Source: CAKZNE01 sp040222435 (GTDB lineage Bacteria; Bacteroidota; Bacteroidia; Flavobacteriales; Schleiferiaceae). Taken from it: a stretch of DNA of 64,000 nt. The stretch spans positions 2,914,001 through 2,978,000 of the forward strand of contig OZ243107.1 of assembly GCA_965212245.1 (NCBI GenBank), given 5' to 3'. A model generated the notes under the pieces. It was not told where the DNA came from. It searched no databases and saw only the letters and a list, made by a program, of their open reading frames with translations. Positions 33,199 through 41,863 of this stretch are shown in pieces (positions within the stretch are counted from its first letter, which is position 1; every line of letters starts with the position of its first letter). The position numbers and the translations under genes were made by a program.

Positions 33199-34591
33199 CC
33201 TTTTCAAAAAGAGCATACTTCCAGTCGTTAGGCGCGTCCCAGCTTTTGATCATCTTTAACCTGCCTTCTTTTTCAATTTGGGCCAGATCAATTCCATATT
33301 GTATCGGAACATAACTATTATCAAAAAGAAATAAAGTTTTTTCAGAATCTATATCCTCCAGCCGGTTGTACATAGACCAGGTATAGCGTTGCGAATGATT
33401 TTTAAAGTTTATTCCGAGAGCCACTGCCATATACGGTTTGTCAATTACAAAGCTTTCTGCTGTGGGATAATTTTCCTTTATGAAAGGCGCAATCTCCTCT
33501 TTTATAAAAACATTCTCCTCATTGAGGTACAGGTTGGTTTGCCGATAGTATTTTGAAGTAGGAATATATAGGAAGTAAATAGTCTGCAAAATCAGAAAGG
33601 CTGCCGGCAAAACCAAAGACCATTTTTTTCCCATTGTCATTAAAAGATTACGGAGAAGTAATACTCCATCAAGCATTATAATCCATAAAAAGGGAAAAGC
33701 GGTTATTAAGGTACGTTCCAAACCCGCACTACCATAAATACCCAGTGCCCACACCAGACTATGAGCGGAAAGAAGAGCAAAGAAAGGCCCGTGAACCAGC
33801 CAGGGTTCGGTTTTCCAGTTCACATTCTTTGCCCAGAACCACCGGTGAAAAAAATGAATAATGCCTAACCCGGCCAGTATAATTCCGGGGATACCTGCCA
33901 TAACGCTTAAGCGTTCCAGGTAGTGATACCATACGCCACTGCCATATACTGAGCCTGCAGAATCGTAAGGCGAGTGAAAAGGCCATAAAAAATCATTAAA
34001 GACTATTCCCCCTGCTATAGTGTACACCAGATAACCACTTATTAAAAGCGGAAGTTTTTTCCAGTGCCCGTTCAGCAGGCCGAACAACACAAAAAACAAC
34101 AAGAAGACCTGTGCCTCTGACCGGCAAAAGGGTAAAAAGCCCGCTAAAATAAAACCGAAGGAAACCCGTCCGGTAAGGCATAACCAAACTGAAGTTATGG
34201 AAACCAGAGCTGCGAAAGGTTCTGTAAGTCCTGAAAAGAGATAGCTGAAAAAAGCGGGAGCTATAAACACAATAAAGGGAAGTGTTTCTACCCATTCCTT
34301 TTTAAGCTCACGTGCGGTCAGGCAGGTTATAAGTGAAGCCAGCACTCCACACAGGGTATTGAATAGCTTCATTCCTATGAAACCCAGTTGTGCCCAGGGT
34401 GAACTAAATAGGGTGAAGAATGGCTTTCCCCATTGATCTAAAAAATAAACAGGCTGCTCCCAGCTGAGCTCAGAAATAAAATAATGGGTTAATGAATCTC
34501 CACCTCCCCCTACACCATTGGTAGTAAATGCAATGATCCATAACACCCCGAGGATGAGAGTATGGAGTATAATCAGCCTGCGTGTACTCAT
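33170..34591 (-). CDS. Large integral membrane protein, possible GT-C-type glycosyltransferase
   Basis: A 473-residue protein with about ten transmembrane helices and a soluble C-terminus of about 120 residues. The first periplasmic loop carries GGGGDSLTHYFISELSW with an acidic residue, the layout of GT-C glycosyltransferases that use lipid-linked sugars. A second loop has FWPFHSPYDSAGSVYGSG. I do not recognise a specific family, so the activity is inference. It overlaps the downstream end of nnr by 29 bases and the TsaC/YciO-type gene upstream by 4 bases. Confidence 0.6.
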   Translation of the reverse strand: MSTRRLIILHTLILGVLWIIAFTTNGVGGGGDSLTHYFISELSWEQPVYFLDQWGKPFFTLFSSPWAQLGFIGMKLFNTLCGVLASLITCLTARELKKEWVETLPFIVFIAPAFFSYLFSGLTEPFAALVSITSVWLCLTGRVSFGFILAGFLPFCRSEAQVFLLFFVLFGLLNGHWKKLPLLISGYLVYTIAGGIVFNDFLWPFHSPYDSAGSVYGSGVWYHYLERLSVMAGIPGIILAGLGIIHFFHRWFWAKNVNWKTEPWLVHGPFFALLSAHSLVWALGIYGSAGLERTLITAFPFLWIIMLDGVLLLRNLLMTMGKKWSLVLPAAFLILQTIYFLYIPTSKYYRQTNLYLNEENVFIKEEIAPFIKENYPTAESFVIDKPYMAVALGINFKNHSQRYTWSMYNRLEDIDSEKTLFLFDNSYVPIQYGIDLAQIEKEGRLKMIKSWDAPNDWKYALFEKATPSVVPAL

Positions 34592-35214
34592 TCCAGTATA
34601 GAAGGATCTCCTTTGCCGGTTCTGATAATTTCCCGTTCTCCCCCGGTAAGATCAATTACAGTAGAAGCTGAATTATCACCGTAACCTCCATCAATGACCA
34701 GGTCTACCAAATTGCCATACTTCTCCAGTATTAATTCAGGGTCTGTAGTATATTCTATAATTTCATCCTCATCATGAACGGAGGTAGCAATAATAGGATT
34801 TCCCAATTCTGCCACTATGGCTCTTGGAATAGAATTATCGGGGATACGAATTCCTATGGTTTTCTTTTTATTCTTGAAAATCTTAGGAATCATATTACTG
34901 GCTTCTAAAATAAAAGTGTAGGGGCCGGGAAGCGCCTTTTTAAGTATTTTATAGGTAGGTGTATCTACCTGTTTGGTATAATCAGCAAGGTGGCTTAAGT
35001 CGTAAAATATAATTGAGAAATTTGCTTTTTCCAGCCTTACCTCTTTGATGCGGGCCACCTGCTCAAGGGCCTTGGTTTTGGAAATATCACATCCAAAAGA
35101 ATAAACTGTGTCAGTAGGGTATATGATAACTCCACCTTTTCGTAACACATCCACCACTTTTTGAATGGCTTTGGGATTGGGGTTTTCAGGGTATATACGA
35201 AGAAGTTCAGCCAT
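34588..35214 (-). CDS. YciO/TsaC-type L-threonylcarbamoyladenylate synthase family protein
   Basis: A 208-residue YrdC-fold protein. KGGVIIYPTDTVYSFGCDISKTKALEQVARIKE carries the nucleotide-binding KPxxxP-like region. KTIGIRIPDNSIPRAIVAELGNPIIATSVH is also conserved. TsaC makes the precursor of t6A in tRNA. The YSFGCD variant is typical of the YciO branch, whose activity in vivo is weaker or uncertain. I therefore do not assign tsaC. It is coupled to the membrane protein gene by a 4-base overlap. Confidence 0.82.
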   Translation of the reverse strand: MAELLRIYPENPNPKAIQKVVDVLRKGGVIIYPTDTVYSFGCDISKTKALEQVARIKEVRLEKANFSIIFYDLSHLADYTKQVDTPTYKILKKALPGPYTFILEASNMIPKIFKNKKKTIGIRIPDNSIPRAIVAELGNPIIATSVHDEDEIIEYTTDPELILEKYGNLVDLVIDGGYGDNSASTVIDLTGGEREIIRTGKGDPSILE

Positions 35215-35243
35215 GGCTCTAATGAATTGGGTTTGTAAAAATA

Positions 35244-35271
35244 AAAAAAGCCCCTGTTTTTCAGGGGCTTT
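35244..35271 (-). terminator. Intrinsic terminator after the small transaldolase gene
   Basis: Ten-base stem AAAGCCCCTG / CAGGGGCTTT with a five-base loop, followed on the minus strand by TTTTTTTAT. Confidence 0.88.
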
Positions 35272-35291
35272 CTTCTAATGTCTTTCTAAAA

Positions 35292-35948
35292 TTAACCATT
35301 TCCCTTGCGGTAATCGGCCAGAAATTTTTCCAAGCCTATATCTGTTAAAGGATGGTTTAGCAGACCAAGTATAGAGCTTAAAGGCCCGGTCATTACATCC
35401 GCACCAATCTCCGCACATTCAATTACATGCATGGTATGGCGTATAGAGGCGGCCAGTATCTCGGTTTCATAGCCATAATTATCATAGATAAGGCGGATCT
35501 TTTCTATCAGCTCCAAACCATTGGTGGAAATATCATCCAGACGGCCAATGAAAGGAGAAACATAGGTTGCTCCCGCCTTAGCAGCCAATAAAGCTTGCCC
35601 GGGAGAAAAAACCAGGGTACAGTTGGTTTTAATACCGTTATCTGAAAAATATTTGAGTGCTTTAACCCCGTCTTTGATCATAGGGATTTTCACCACAATT
35701 TGCGGGTGCAGGTCAGCAAGAGCTTCTCCTTCACGTACCATTCCCTCAAAATCAGTTGAAATCACCTCGGCACTAACATCACCTTCCACCAGTTCACAGA
35801 TCTTAACATAGTGGTCTTTAATGTTTTGTTCTCCTGTAATACCTTCCTTAGCCATCAAAGAAGGATTAGTGGTTACACCGTCAAGAACACCAAGGTCTTG
35901 TGCTTCTTTGATATGATCAAGGTTAGCTGTGTCAATAAAAAATTTCAT
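35292..35948 (-). CDS. fsa: Fructose-6-phosphate aldolase / small transaldolase
   Basis: A 218-residue TIM-barrel aldolase of the short transaldolase group. It begins MKFFIDTANLDHIKEA, has DGVTTNPSLMAKEG, and the Schiff-base lysine K87 in IVVKIPMIKDG. Later motifs are TLVFSPGQALLAAKAGATYVSPF-like residues and IAASIRH. Some members are fructose-6-phosphate aldolases and others are true transaldolases; sequence alone does not separate them here. It has its own promoter element and terminator. Confidence 0.9.
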   Translation of the reverse strand: MKFFIDTANLDHIKEAQDLGVLDGVTTNPSLMAKEGITGEQNIKDHYVKICELVEGDVSAEVISTDFEGMVREGEALADLHPQIVVKIPMIKDGVKALKYFSDNGIKTNCTLVFSPGQALLAAKAGATYVSPFIGRLDDISTNGLELIEKIRLIYDNYGYETEILAASIRHTMHVIECAEIGADVMTGPLSSILGLLNHPLTDIGLEKFLADYRKGNG

Positions 35949-35978
35949 AGTTGTATAATGCTAAGTTGCCATTTGGCG

Positions 35979-35986
35979 CAAAGGTA
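35979..35986 (-). promoter_or_regulatory. Possible -7 element for fsa
   Basis: Minus-strand TACCTTTG matches TAnnTTTG. Predicted leader about 24 bases. No clear -33 TTG. Confidence 0.45.
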
Positions 35987-36023
35987 GAAAGCCCGCTGCA
36001 TTATTTGTACGATTTAAAGCTTT

Positions 36024-38435
36024 TTATGCTTTGTGAAGATCGAAATAAAAATCACTACCCTTACCTTCAACGGAGTTGATCTTCAGTTCTGAGCGATGCA
36101 GTTTAAGTAATTCATAACACAGGATAAGACCAAAACCGGTACCTTTTTCATTAGCGGTTCCGGGAGTGGAGATCCGTCCGGGCACTTCAAAAAGCCTTAA
36201 CTGGTCATCATGAGAAATACCCTGGCCATTATCGCAAATATGTATTCTTATATAGTCACCACTTTCCTCAGCCTTGAGTGTTATAATACCGCGGTTTGAA
36301 AAAGTGTATTTAATGGCGTTTCCCAATAAATTCCGCAATACCGTACGGATCATTTCTTCATCAGCCATTACCATGGTGTTCGGAGGAATGAGGTTGACCA
36401 TTTCAAGATTCTTTTCCTTCACTTTAAGTGTCAAGCCTTCACTTACCTCACAGCTTAAGTGGTAAATGTCAAATTCTTTTGGTTGAGCCTTCATACCTCT
36501 GGACTGGGTTTTCACCCAATCCAGCAAACCGATGAGAAGGTTCTTCGTTTTGCTGAAATTAGAGTTTAGCAGACCCATATACTCTAAAAGGTTTTCCCTG
36601 GTGTGTTCTTCTGAATTATCAATTACAAGCTCAGTAAGTGATTTGGCCGAGAAAATGCTGTCTTTAAGGTCGTGAGCCAGAATAGAAAGCATACGTTCTT
36701 TAGCAATATTGGCTTGATCCAGTTCTTCTTTTTGCTTTTCCAGTTCCAGACTGTTTTTACGATTATCCGTAAAATCAGCGCCTACCATTACCAGGCCCTT
36801 ATATTCATTTTTCTCATTTACAATGGGTGAGAAAGACTTAAAGAGGTATCGTGTTTCGTTTTCTATTATAACTTTTGATTCTTCATGCCACTCTTTGCCC
36901 TTACTACCTTTTTGAATGAGCCTGCTCCATAGTTTCTGGTGTTTTTCTTCTATCAATAAATTCAAGAAGTTGTCACCAATATTCACCTGGCGGCCCAGTA
37001 TATGTTGGTAAAAATTTTGTCCGGCTTTGTTGATCAGCCTCACCTTACCTTGGGCGTTTGTAGACAGAATTATATTGTTAGTGTTATTTACAATGGCCAT
37101 AATGCGCTGGCTGGCGTCTCGCAGACGTTTTTCTGCCCGTTTAATGTGCTGTGATTGAATAAAGACCAGCAGCAGGAGAATGAGCATAAGTGATATGACC
37201 ACTATAGCTACCAATAACAGCACATTGCGCTCTTTTAACTCAGCTTGAGATTCTTTATTGATCTCTTCTAATTGATGATTTTCACTTTCCTGTTGGGCCA
37301 ACTCATTTTGAGTTCGCAGAATTTCAAACAGCGCCTTATTCCTAGATTCTTCTATAGAGTCCTGTAATTGGATAATCCCCAAGCTAACGTCCAGGGCCTT
37401 TGCATAGTTATTTTGCTGGTAGCACACCTTCATTAAGGCTTCATACAGATCACGCGCCTGCAAGAGTTGATGGTGCTCTCTTGCTTCCTTAATTCCTCTT
37501 TCAATAAGTTCTTCAGCTTCTTTGAGCTGACCGGTTAAAACTTTTAGTTCACTCGTAAGAAGATATTTTTCTATACTAAAATCTGCGTATACGGAATCAT
37601 TTATAGAGCCGTAATCCTGATTGAGTAGTTGAAGTGCCTTGATATAATTTCCTTGCTCTTTTTCCAATTTGCTTTGTCCGAGTACCGCCTGGTAAAAGAA
37701 ATCATAACGATCTGCTTTTCTGAATAGCTCTTTTGCTGCTACCAATAGACTATCGGCCTTAGCGAACTGCTGCAAACGTTCGTATGCACGGGCGATGTAA
37801 AGGTCATTGTGAGCCACAAGAACCGAGTCTCCGAGTTGAAGCCGGATTATACGGGCTTCCTCAAAATAGGAAAGAGCAGTAGAAGGACGGCCTAATTTAA
37901 GTGCACAGAGCCCCAGGTTGTTATAGGCCACTGCTTTTCCATCACTGCGGTTATCCGCTTTAAAATAACGCAGTGCATCATAATACAGCTCATTGGCTTT
38001 TGAATAGGTACGCAGGCGGTAAAAGAGGTTACCGATGTTTAGCTCAAGCCATCCAGATAATTCGGGAGTGCGCTTGTGTTGCTGGCAAAGCCTGAGGGCT
38101 TCGGAATAACACCTTAAACTGCCGGGAAAATCATTGTGAATAGCTAACTTACTGGCATAACTTACCAAAACCCGGGCCTCCAATATTTTATCCTGATTAT
38201 GACGAGCCAGGTTTAAGGCTCGTTCCTGATAATATACACAGGTATTCCAGTCCTGAAGAACATAGAAAGATGCAAGTTCCAGCAAGTGCAGAATATGAAA
38301 CTCAACATCAGTTGTGCTATCATTTTGAGCAAGCCTTGCCTTAAGGGTATCCTTCTTCCAGAAATATGATTCTGAAACCTGAGCAGGGGATAAAAAGGCT
38401 AGAAAAAACAGGGAAACGCTGAAGAACAGCTTCAT
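36024..38435 (-). CDS. TPR-containing sensor histidine kinase
   Basis: From the ATG at 38433-38435 the protein has 803 residues and a clean signal peptide (MKLFFSVSLFFLAFLSPAQ). A longer frame to 38627 exists but runs through the SRP RNA and is rejected. Residues about 50-370 are TPR repeats in the periplasm, about 405-426 a transmembrane helix, about 440-560 a PAS domain (NNIILSTNAQGKVRLINKAG). HisKA follows with phosphoacceptor His588 in SILAHDLKDSI, then the ATPase (NLLGNAIKYTF, DNGQGI, GTGFGLIL). No response regulator is adjacent, so its partner is unknown. Confidence 0.88.
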   Translation of the reverse strand: MKLFFSVSLFFLAFLSPAQVSESYFWKKDTLKARLAQNDSTTDVEFHILHLLELASFYVLQDWNTCVYYQERALNLARHNQDKILEARVLVSYASKLAIHNDFPGSLRCYSEALRLCQQHKRTPELSGWLELNIGNLFYRLRTYSKANELYYDALRYFKADNRSDGKAVAYNNLGLCALKLGRPSTALSYFEEARIIRLQLGDSVLVAHNDLYIARAYERLQQFAKADSLLVAAKELFRKADRYDFFYQAVLGQSKLEKEQGNYIKALQLLNQDYGSINDSVYADFSIEKYLLTSELKVLTGQLKEAEELIERGIKEAREHHQLLQARDLYEALMKVCYQQNNYAKALDVSLGIIQLQDSIEESRNKALFEILRTQNELAQQESENHQLEEINKESQAELKERNVLLLVAIVVISLMLILLLLVFIQSQHIKRAEKRLRDASQRIMAIVNNTNNIILSTNAQGKVRLINKAGQNFYQHILGRQVNIGDNFLNLLIEEKHQKLWSRLIQKGSKGKEWHEESKVIIENETRYLFKSFSPIVNEKNEYKGLVMVGADFTDNRKNSLELEKQKEELDQANIAKERMLSILAHDLKDSIFSAKSLTELVIDNSEEHTRENLLEYMGLLNSNFSKTKNLLIGLLDWVKTQSRGMKAQPKEFDIYHLSCEVSEGLTLKVKEKNLEMVNLIPPNTMVMADEEMIRTVLRNLLGNAIKYTFSNRGIITLKAEESGDYIRIHICDNGQGISHDDQLRLFEVPGRISTPGTANEKGTGFGLILCYELLKLHRSELKINSVEGKGSDFYFDLHKA

Positions 38436-38511
38436 AAAGAATAAAGGCTTGGCAAATATTCTACGAATATACGCTTTAATGCCTAAGATCAGGAAGATAT
38501 GTTTTTTTGGG

Positions 38512-38618
38512 AAAAAAGAAAGGCAAGCGATCCATATCACACCGCTACGACTGAATACCCTTGCTGCGTTCCCGCCCTGGGGGAGTTCATCAGGAGCTGG
38601 TTGTATGGGACTTGCCTT
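38512..38618 (-). ncRNA. ffs: Signal recognition particle RNA (4.5S-like, small bacterial type)
   Basis: About 99 nt (38618 down to 38520) plus a T-run. The ends pair perfectly: AAGGCAAG (38611-38618) with CTTGCCTT (38520-38527), followed by CCATA/TATGG. The tip has the diagnostic SRP domain IV: AGG, GCG stem, GGAA tetraloop (38569-38572), CGC stem, AGCA. This is the symmetric loop and tetraloop bound by the Ffh M domain. A T-run at 38512-38517 ends the RNA. It targets membrane proteins to the translocon together with Ffh and FtsY. Confidence 0.93.
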
Positions 38619-38624
38619 AGTGGG

Positions 38625-38632
38625 CAAATGTA
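38625..38632 (-). promoter_or_regulatory. -7 promoter element of the SRP RNA gene
   Basis: Minus-strand TACATTTG fits TAnnTTTG. It lies exactly 7 bases before the predicted RNA 5' end at 38618. The -33 element is not obvious. Confidence 0.65.
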
Positions 38633-38689
38633 AGGCAAACTATCCAATCATAAAAGGTTTAGGCATCTTTTCCAAGCCGGCATTTTGGC

Positions 38690-38697
38690 TATATTTG
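38690..38697 (+). promoter_or_regulatory. -7 promoter element upstream of the DUF4199 gene
   Basis: TATATTTG matches TAnnTTTG; transcription would begin about 20 bases before the ATG at 38723. Confidence 0.5.
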
Positions 38698-38722
38698 TCA
38701 GCAATCAATCTAACCACTGATT

Positions 38723-39268
38723 ATGAATGAACATGTAAAATCACAGGCCTTTCGTTTTGGAACAATTGCGGGAGGTTTAGCCATAGCTTATACCCTTTTA
38801 TCATACCTCACTGATCTGGTGCTGTTTTCCAACTTTTGGGCAGGTATATTGTTTTGGGTAGTCACCCTGGTTATTTTGATCATCGCTGTTTCCCGGGCCA
38901 AGGCGTTAATGGGTGGTTATATTTCCTTCAAAAATGCTTTCTCCACTTTTGTAGTTACCTATGTTATTACATCGCTCATAAGCACAGCCTTTTCCATTAT
39001 TCTTTTCAATTTGATTGATCCTGCAGCCGGGGAAAGGGTACAGGAATTGTTAATTGAAACTTCAGTGGGATATATGGAGCAATTCGGAACTCCTGAAGGT
39101 CAGATTGAAGCCCAGGTAGAGCAAATGGAAGCTGAAAATCCTTTTGGGATAATAGGTTTGGTCAAATCATTTTTCTGGGGAATATTCTGGTATGCTATTA
39201 TTGGATTAATTGTAGCGGCCTTTATGAAGAAGAACAAACCGGTGGAATTTCCGGAAGAAGCAGCATAG
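38723..39268 (+). CDS. DUF4199 membrane protein
   Basis: A 181-residue protein with four predicted transmembrane helices and a charged loop (ETSVGYMEQFGTPEGQIEAQVEQMEAENP) before the last one, the layout of DUF4199 proteins of Bacteroidota. Function unknown. It is followed after 3 bases by a glycosyltransferase that shows the same layout as other DUF4199-linked transferases, suggesting a shared membrane task. Confidence 0.82.
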   Translation: MNEHVKSQAFRFGTIAGGLAIAYTLLSYLTDLVLFSNFWAGILFWVVTLVILIIAVSRAKALMGGYISFKNAFSTFVVTYVITSLISTAFSIILFNLIDPAAGERVQELLIETSVGYMEQFGTPEGQIEAQVEQMEAENPFGIIGLVKSFFWGIFWYAIIGLIVAAFMKKNKPVEFPEEAA

Positions 39269-39271
39269 TGA

Positions 39272-40231
39272 ATGGATATATCGGTAGTAATACCTCTCTA
39301 TAATGAAGATGAATCTTTAAGGGAATTGTACGATTGGATTGTCCGGGTAATGGAAGCCAATCGTTTTTCTTTTGAAGTAGTATTTGTGGATGATGGTTCC
39401 AGCGATGATAGCTGGAAGGTTATTCGTGATATGGCGAAAGAAGACGATAGAGTAAAAGCTATACATTTCAGGCGTAACCATGGTAAATCCGCTGGGCTTA
39501 ACGTTGGTTTTGCGGCAGCAGCGGGAGATGTGGTTATCACAATGGATGCTGATCTTCAGGATAGCCCGGATGAGATCCCGGAGCTATATACTATGATAAC
39601 CAGAGAAGGGTATGACCTTGTAAGTGGTTGGAAAAAGAAACGTCATGACCCACTTTCTAAAACTATTCCTACTAAGTTTTACAATTGGGCCACACGAAAG
39701 ATCAGTAAGATCAGCTTACATGATTTCAACTGTGGGTTAAAGGCCTATAGAAACGAAGTGGTAAAGAATATTGATGTTCACGGTGAAATGCACCGTTATA
39801 TCCCATTTCTGGCTAAAAACGCGGGTTTCACCAAAATAGGAGAGAAGGTAGTCCACCATCAGGCTCGCAAGTATGGCCATACCAAATTCGGACTGAGCCG
39901 CTTTATTAATGGTCCGCTGGATCTTCTGACCCTCTCCTTTATTTCCAAGTTTTCCAAGCGGCCCATGCACTTTTTCGGCTTGTATGGTACATGTATGTTT
40001 ATAATCGGTTTGGTAGCTACGGCATACCTCGGTATTGATAAACTCTATGCCATGAGTATAGGCGAGAAAGCCCGGTTGGTTACCGATAATCCTTGGTTTT
40101 ACATTGCCCTTACCACTATGATTTTAGGTACCCAGCTTTTTTTAGCGGGCTTTCTGGCCGAAATAGTAGTGCGCAGCAGCACTAAGAAAACTATATACAC
40201 CGTTGATCAGCGGTTAAATTTCAACCAATAA
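39272..40231 (+). CDS. Family-2 glycosyltransferase, polyprenyl-phosphate sugar type
   Basis: A 319-residue GT2 enzyme. The GT-A domain (about 1-230) has VIPLYNEDESL, VFVDDGSSDDSW and DADLQDSPDEIPEL with the DxD-like metal site. The HHQARKYGHTKFGLSRF segment is typical of DPM1/ArnC-like transferases that load a sugar onto polyprenyl phosphate. Two C-terminal transmembrane helices (about 235-258 and 272-292) anchor it. The sugar is unknown. It sits between the DUF4199 gene and a second GT2 gene, with gaps of 3 and 4 bases. Confidence 0.88.
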   Translation: MDISVVIPLYNEDESLRELYDWIVRVMEANRFSFEVVFVDDGSSDDSWKVIRDMAKEDDRVKAIHFRRNHGKSAGLNVGFAAAAGDVVITMDADLQDSPDEIPELYTMITREGYDLVSGWKKKRHDPLSKTIPTKFYNWATRKISKISLHDFNCGLKAYRNEVVKNIDVHGEMHRYIPFLAKNAGFTKIGEKVVHHQARKYGHTKFGLSRFINGPLDLLTLSFISKFSKRPMHFFGLYGTCMFIIGLVATAYLGIDKLYAMSIGEKARLVTDNPWFYIALTTMILGTQLFLAGFLAEIVVRSSTKKTIYTVDQRLNFNQ

Positions 40232-40235
40232 AATT

Positions 40236-41228
40236 TTGAAGTTCAGCCTGATCTCTCCTACGTTTGGCCGCCCTGAAGAAGTAACTGAATTCCTTCAAAG
40301 TCTGCTTAGTCAGGATTATACAGATTTTGAAGTAATACTGGGTGATGGTACACCTGGTGATACGCTTCGCCCTGCCCTTGAGCCGTTCATAAATAACAAA
40401 AGTTATCCGCTTACTATTATCTATGAGGAATATTTACCCGTAAGTGATGCGCGCAACCGGGCGGCAGCTATTGCCACCGGTGAGTATATTATTTTTCTGG
40501 ATTCGGATTGTATTATTCCTGATGATTACCTCCGTAAAATTGAATTGCATCTTAAAACCACACCTCTGGATGCTTTTGGCGGACCGGATGCCGCCCATAA
40601 AAACTTTACGACCTTACAAAAAGCCATATCCTTTAGCATGACTTCTTTTCTGACCACCGGAGGAATACGGGGAAAAAAACACAGCGTAAGCACGTATCAC
40701 CCAAGGGGCTTCAATATGGGGATGCGCAAGAAAGTTTTTGATTCCGTACAGGGATATTCGGATTTCCGTTGTGGAGAGGACATTGAATTGAGCATACGTA
40801 TTATTAAGGCCGGCTATAGGGTGGGCCTTATTCCGGAGGCTTTTGTGTATCACAAGCGAAGAACAACTCTAAAACAGTTCTTTAAGCAAGTATTTCGCTT
40901 TGGAGCTGCCCGTATCAATATATGGAAAAGGCATCGTGAGGAACTGAAACTTACCCATCTGTTTCCTTTTGCTTTTTCACTTTTTGTACTGGCCACACTT
41001 TTTGCGGTGTTGTTGCTGCCGGGAATAATAAGCTGGATTATGGCATATATGCTGATAATTTATACAGCCGGATTATTTATATCATCCCTTTTTGAAAATG
41101 GCCAGCCTGCAGTAGCATTTTTATCTATTCTTACTTCCTATACCATGCTTTTTGGTTATGGGTGGGGCTTTTTCAAAAATTTATGGGCCTATTTTATAAT
41201 GGGAAAAGAAAAAGGCTTGTCGCTATAG
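40236..41228 (+). CDS. Family-2 glycosyltransferase
   Basis: A 330-residue GT2 protein that starts with TTG (MKFSLISPTFGRPEEV), four bases after the previous gene. GT-A motifs are SPTFGRP, EVILGDGTPGD, IIFLDSDCIIP and RCGEDIELSIRIIKAG, the acceptor-side acidic motif. Three or four C-terminal hydrophobic segments (about 245-310) suggest membrane attachment. It is likely to extend a polysaccharide or glycolipid; donor and acceptor are unknown. It converges on the heptose gene set. Confidence 0.86.
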   Translation: MKFSLISPTFGRPEEVTEFLQSLLSQDYTDFEVILGDGTPGDTLRPALEPFINNKSYPLTIIYEEYLPVSDARNRAAAIATGEYIIFLDSDCIIPDDYLRKIELHLKTTPLDAFGGPDAAHKNFTTLQKAISFSMTSFLTTGGIRGKKHSVSTYHPRGFNMGMRKKVFDSVQGYSDFRCGEDIELSIRIIKAGYRVGLIPEAFVYHKRRTTLKQFFKQVFRFGAARINIWKRHREELKLTHLFPFAFSLFVLATLFAVLLLPGIISWIMAYMLIIYTAGLFISSLFENGQPAVAFLSILTSYTMLFGYGWGFFKNLWAYFIMGKEKGLSL

Positions 41229-41260
41229 ATCTTTGCAGAGTTTTATAGGTCGTAAACTAT

Positions 41261-41863
41261 TCAGGAAAGCCGGGAATCATACACTTCGCCCATACTGGGG
41301 TTATCCCCCATAAGCCGTTCCTGCATTTCTTTTTTAATGATATTGAAAACAACCATGTGTACATCTTCCGTAACTTCCATATCCTGCACATCTGCATGCA
41401 CCCAATTTTCGGCAATAGTACTAATCTTACCACCTTTAAAGCCAGTCAGAGCCAGGGTGCTTACCTTATTATCTGTAGCATATTGTAAAGCCCGCACCAC
41501 ATTTTCCGAATTACCACTTCCGCTGATACCTATTACCAGGTCACCTTCTTTAGCATGATTCTTTAATTGCTCTACAAAAATATCTTCATAACCAATGTCA
41601 TTGGCAATAGCCATCATTGCGGCAATATTGTCGTTTAGACATATCATACGGAAGCGTTTATCCAGGCCATAGCTGGCGCCTTTTAAAAAATCACCGGTTA
41701 CGTGTGAGGCTGTGGCTCCGCTGCCACCGTTTCCGAAAACGTAAATATTTCCACCTTCTCGATAGGTTTCATAAAAAGCTTCAGCAGCAGCAGCAATTTG
41801 CTCATGATCTAACCTCATGAGCGTTTCCATTACCAGGCTTATATATTCTTTTGCTTTATTCAT
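41261..41863 (-). CDS. gmhA: SIS-domain sugar isomerase, GmhA-like
   Basis: A 200-residue SIS protein similar to sedoheptulose-7-phosphate isomerase. Conserved features are VFGNGGSGATASHVTGDFLKG, ICLNDNIAAMMAIANDIGYEDIFVEQL and VIGISGSGNSENVVRAL, plus TEDVHMVVFNIIKKEM near the end. DiaA-type SIS proteins look similar, but the adjoining HddA-like kinase and nucleotidyltransferase/phosphatase point to heptose synthesis. The start overlaps the kinase gene by 8 bases. Confidence 0.85.
   Translation of the reverse strand: MNKAKEYISLVMETLMRLDHEQIAAAAEAFYETYREGGNIYVFGNGGSGATASHVTGDFLKGASYGLDKRFRMICLNDNIAAMMAIANDIGYEDIFVEQLKNHAKEGDLVIGISGSGNSENVVRALQYATDNKVSTLALTGFKGGKISTIAENWVHADVQDMEVTEDVHMVVFNIIKKEMQERLMGDNPSMGEVYDSRLS

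Noticed and set aside
38436..38627. 64-residue N-terminal extension of the histidine kinase
   Set aside because: It translates the SRP RNA and its promoter; the ATG at 38433-38435 begins a normal signal peptide.
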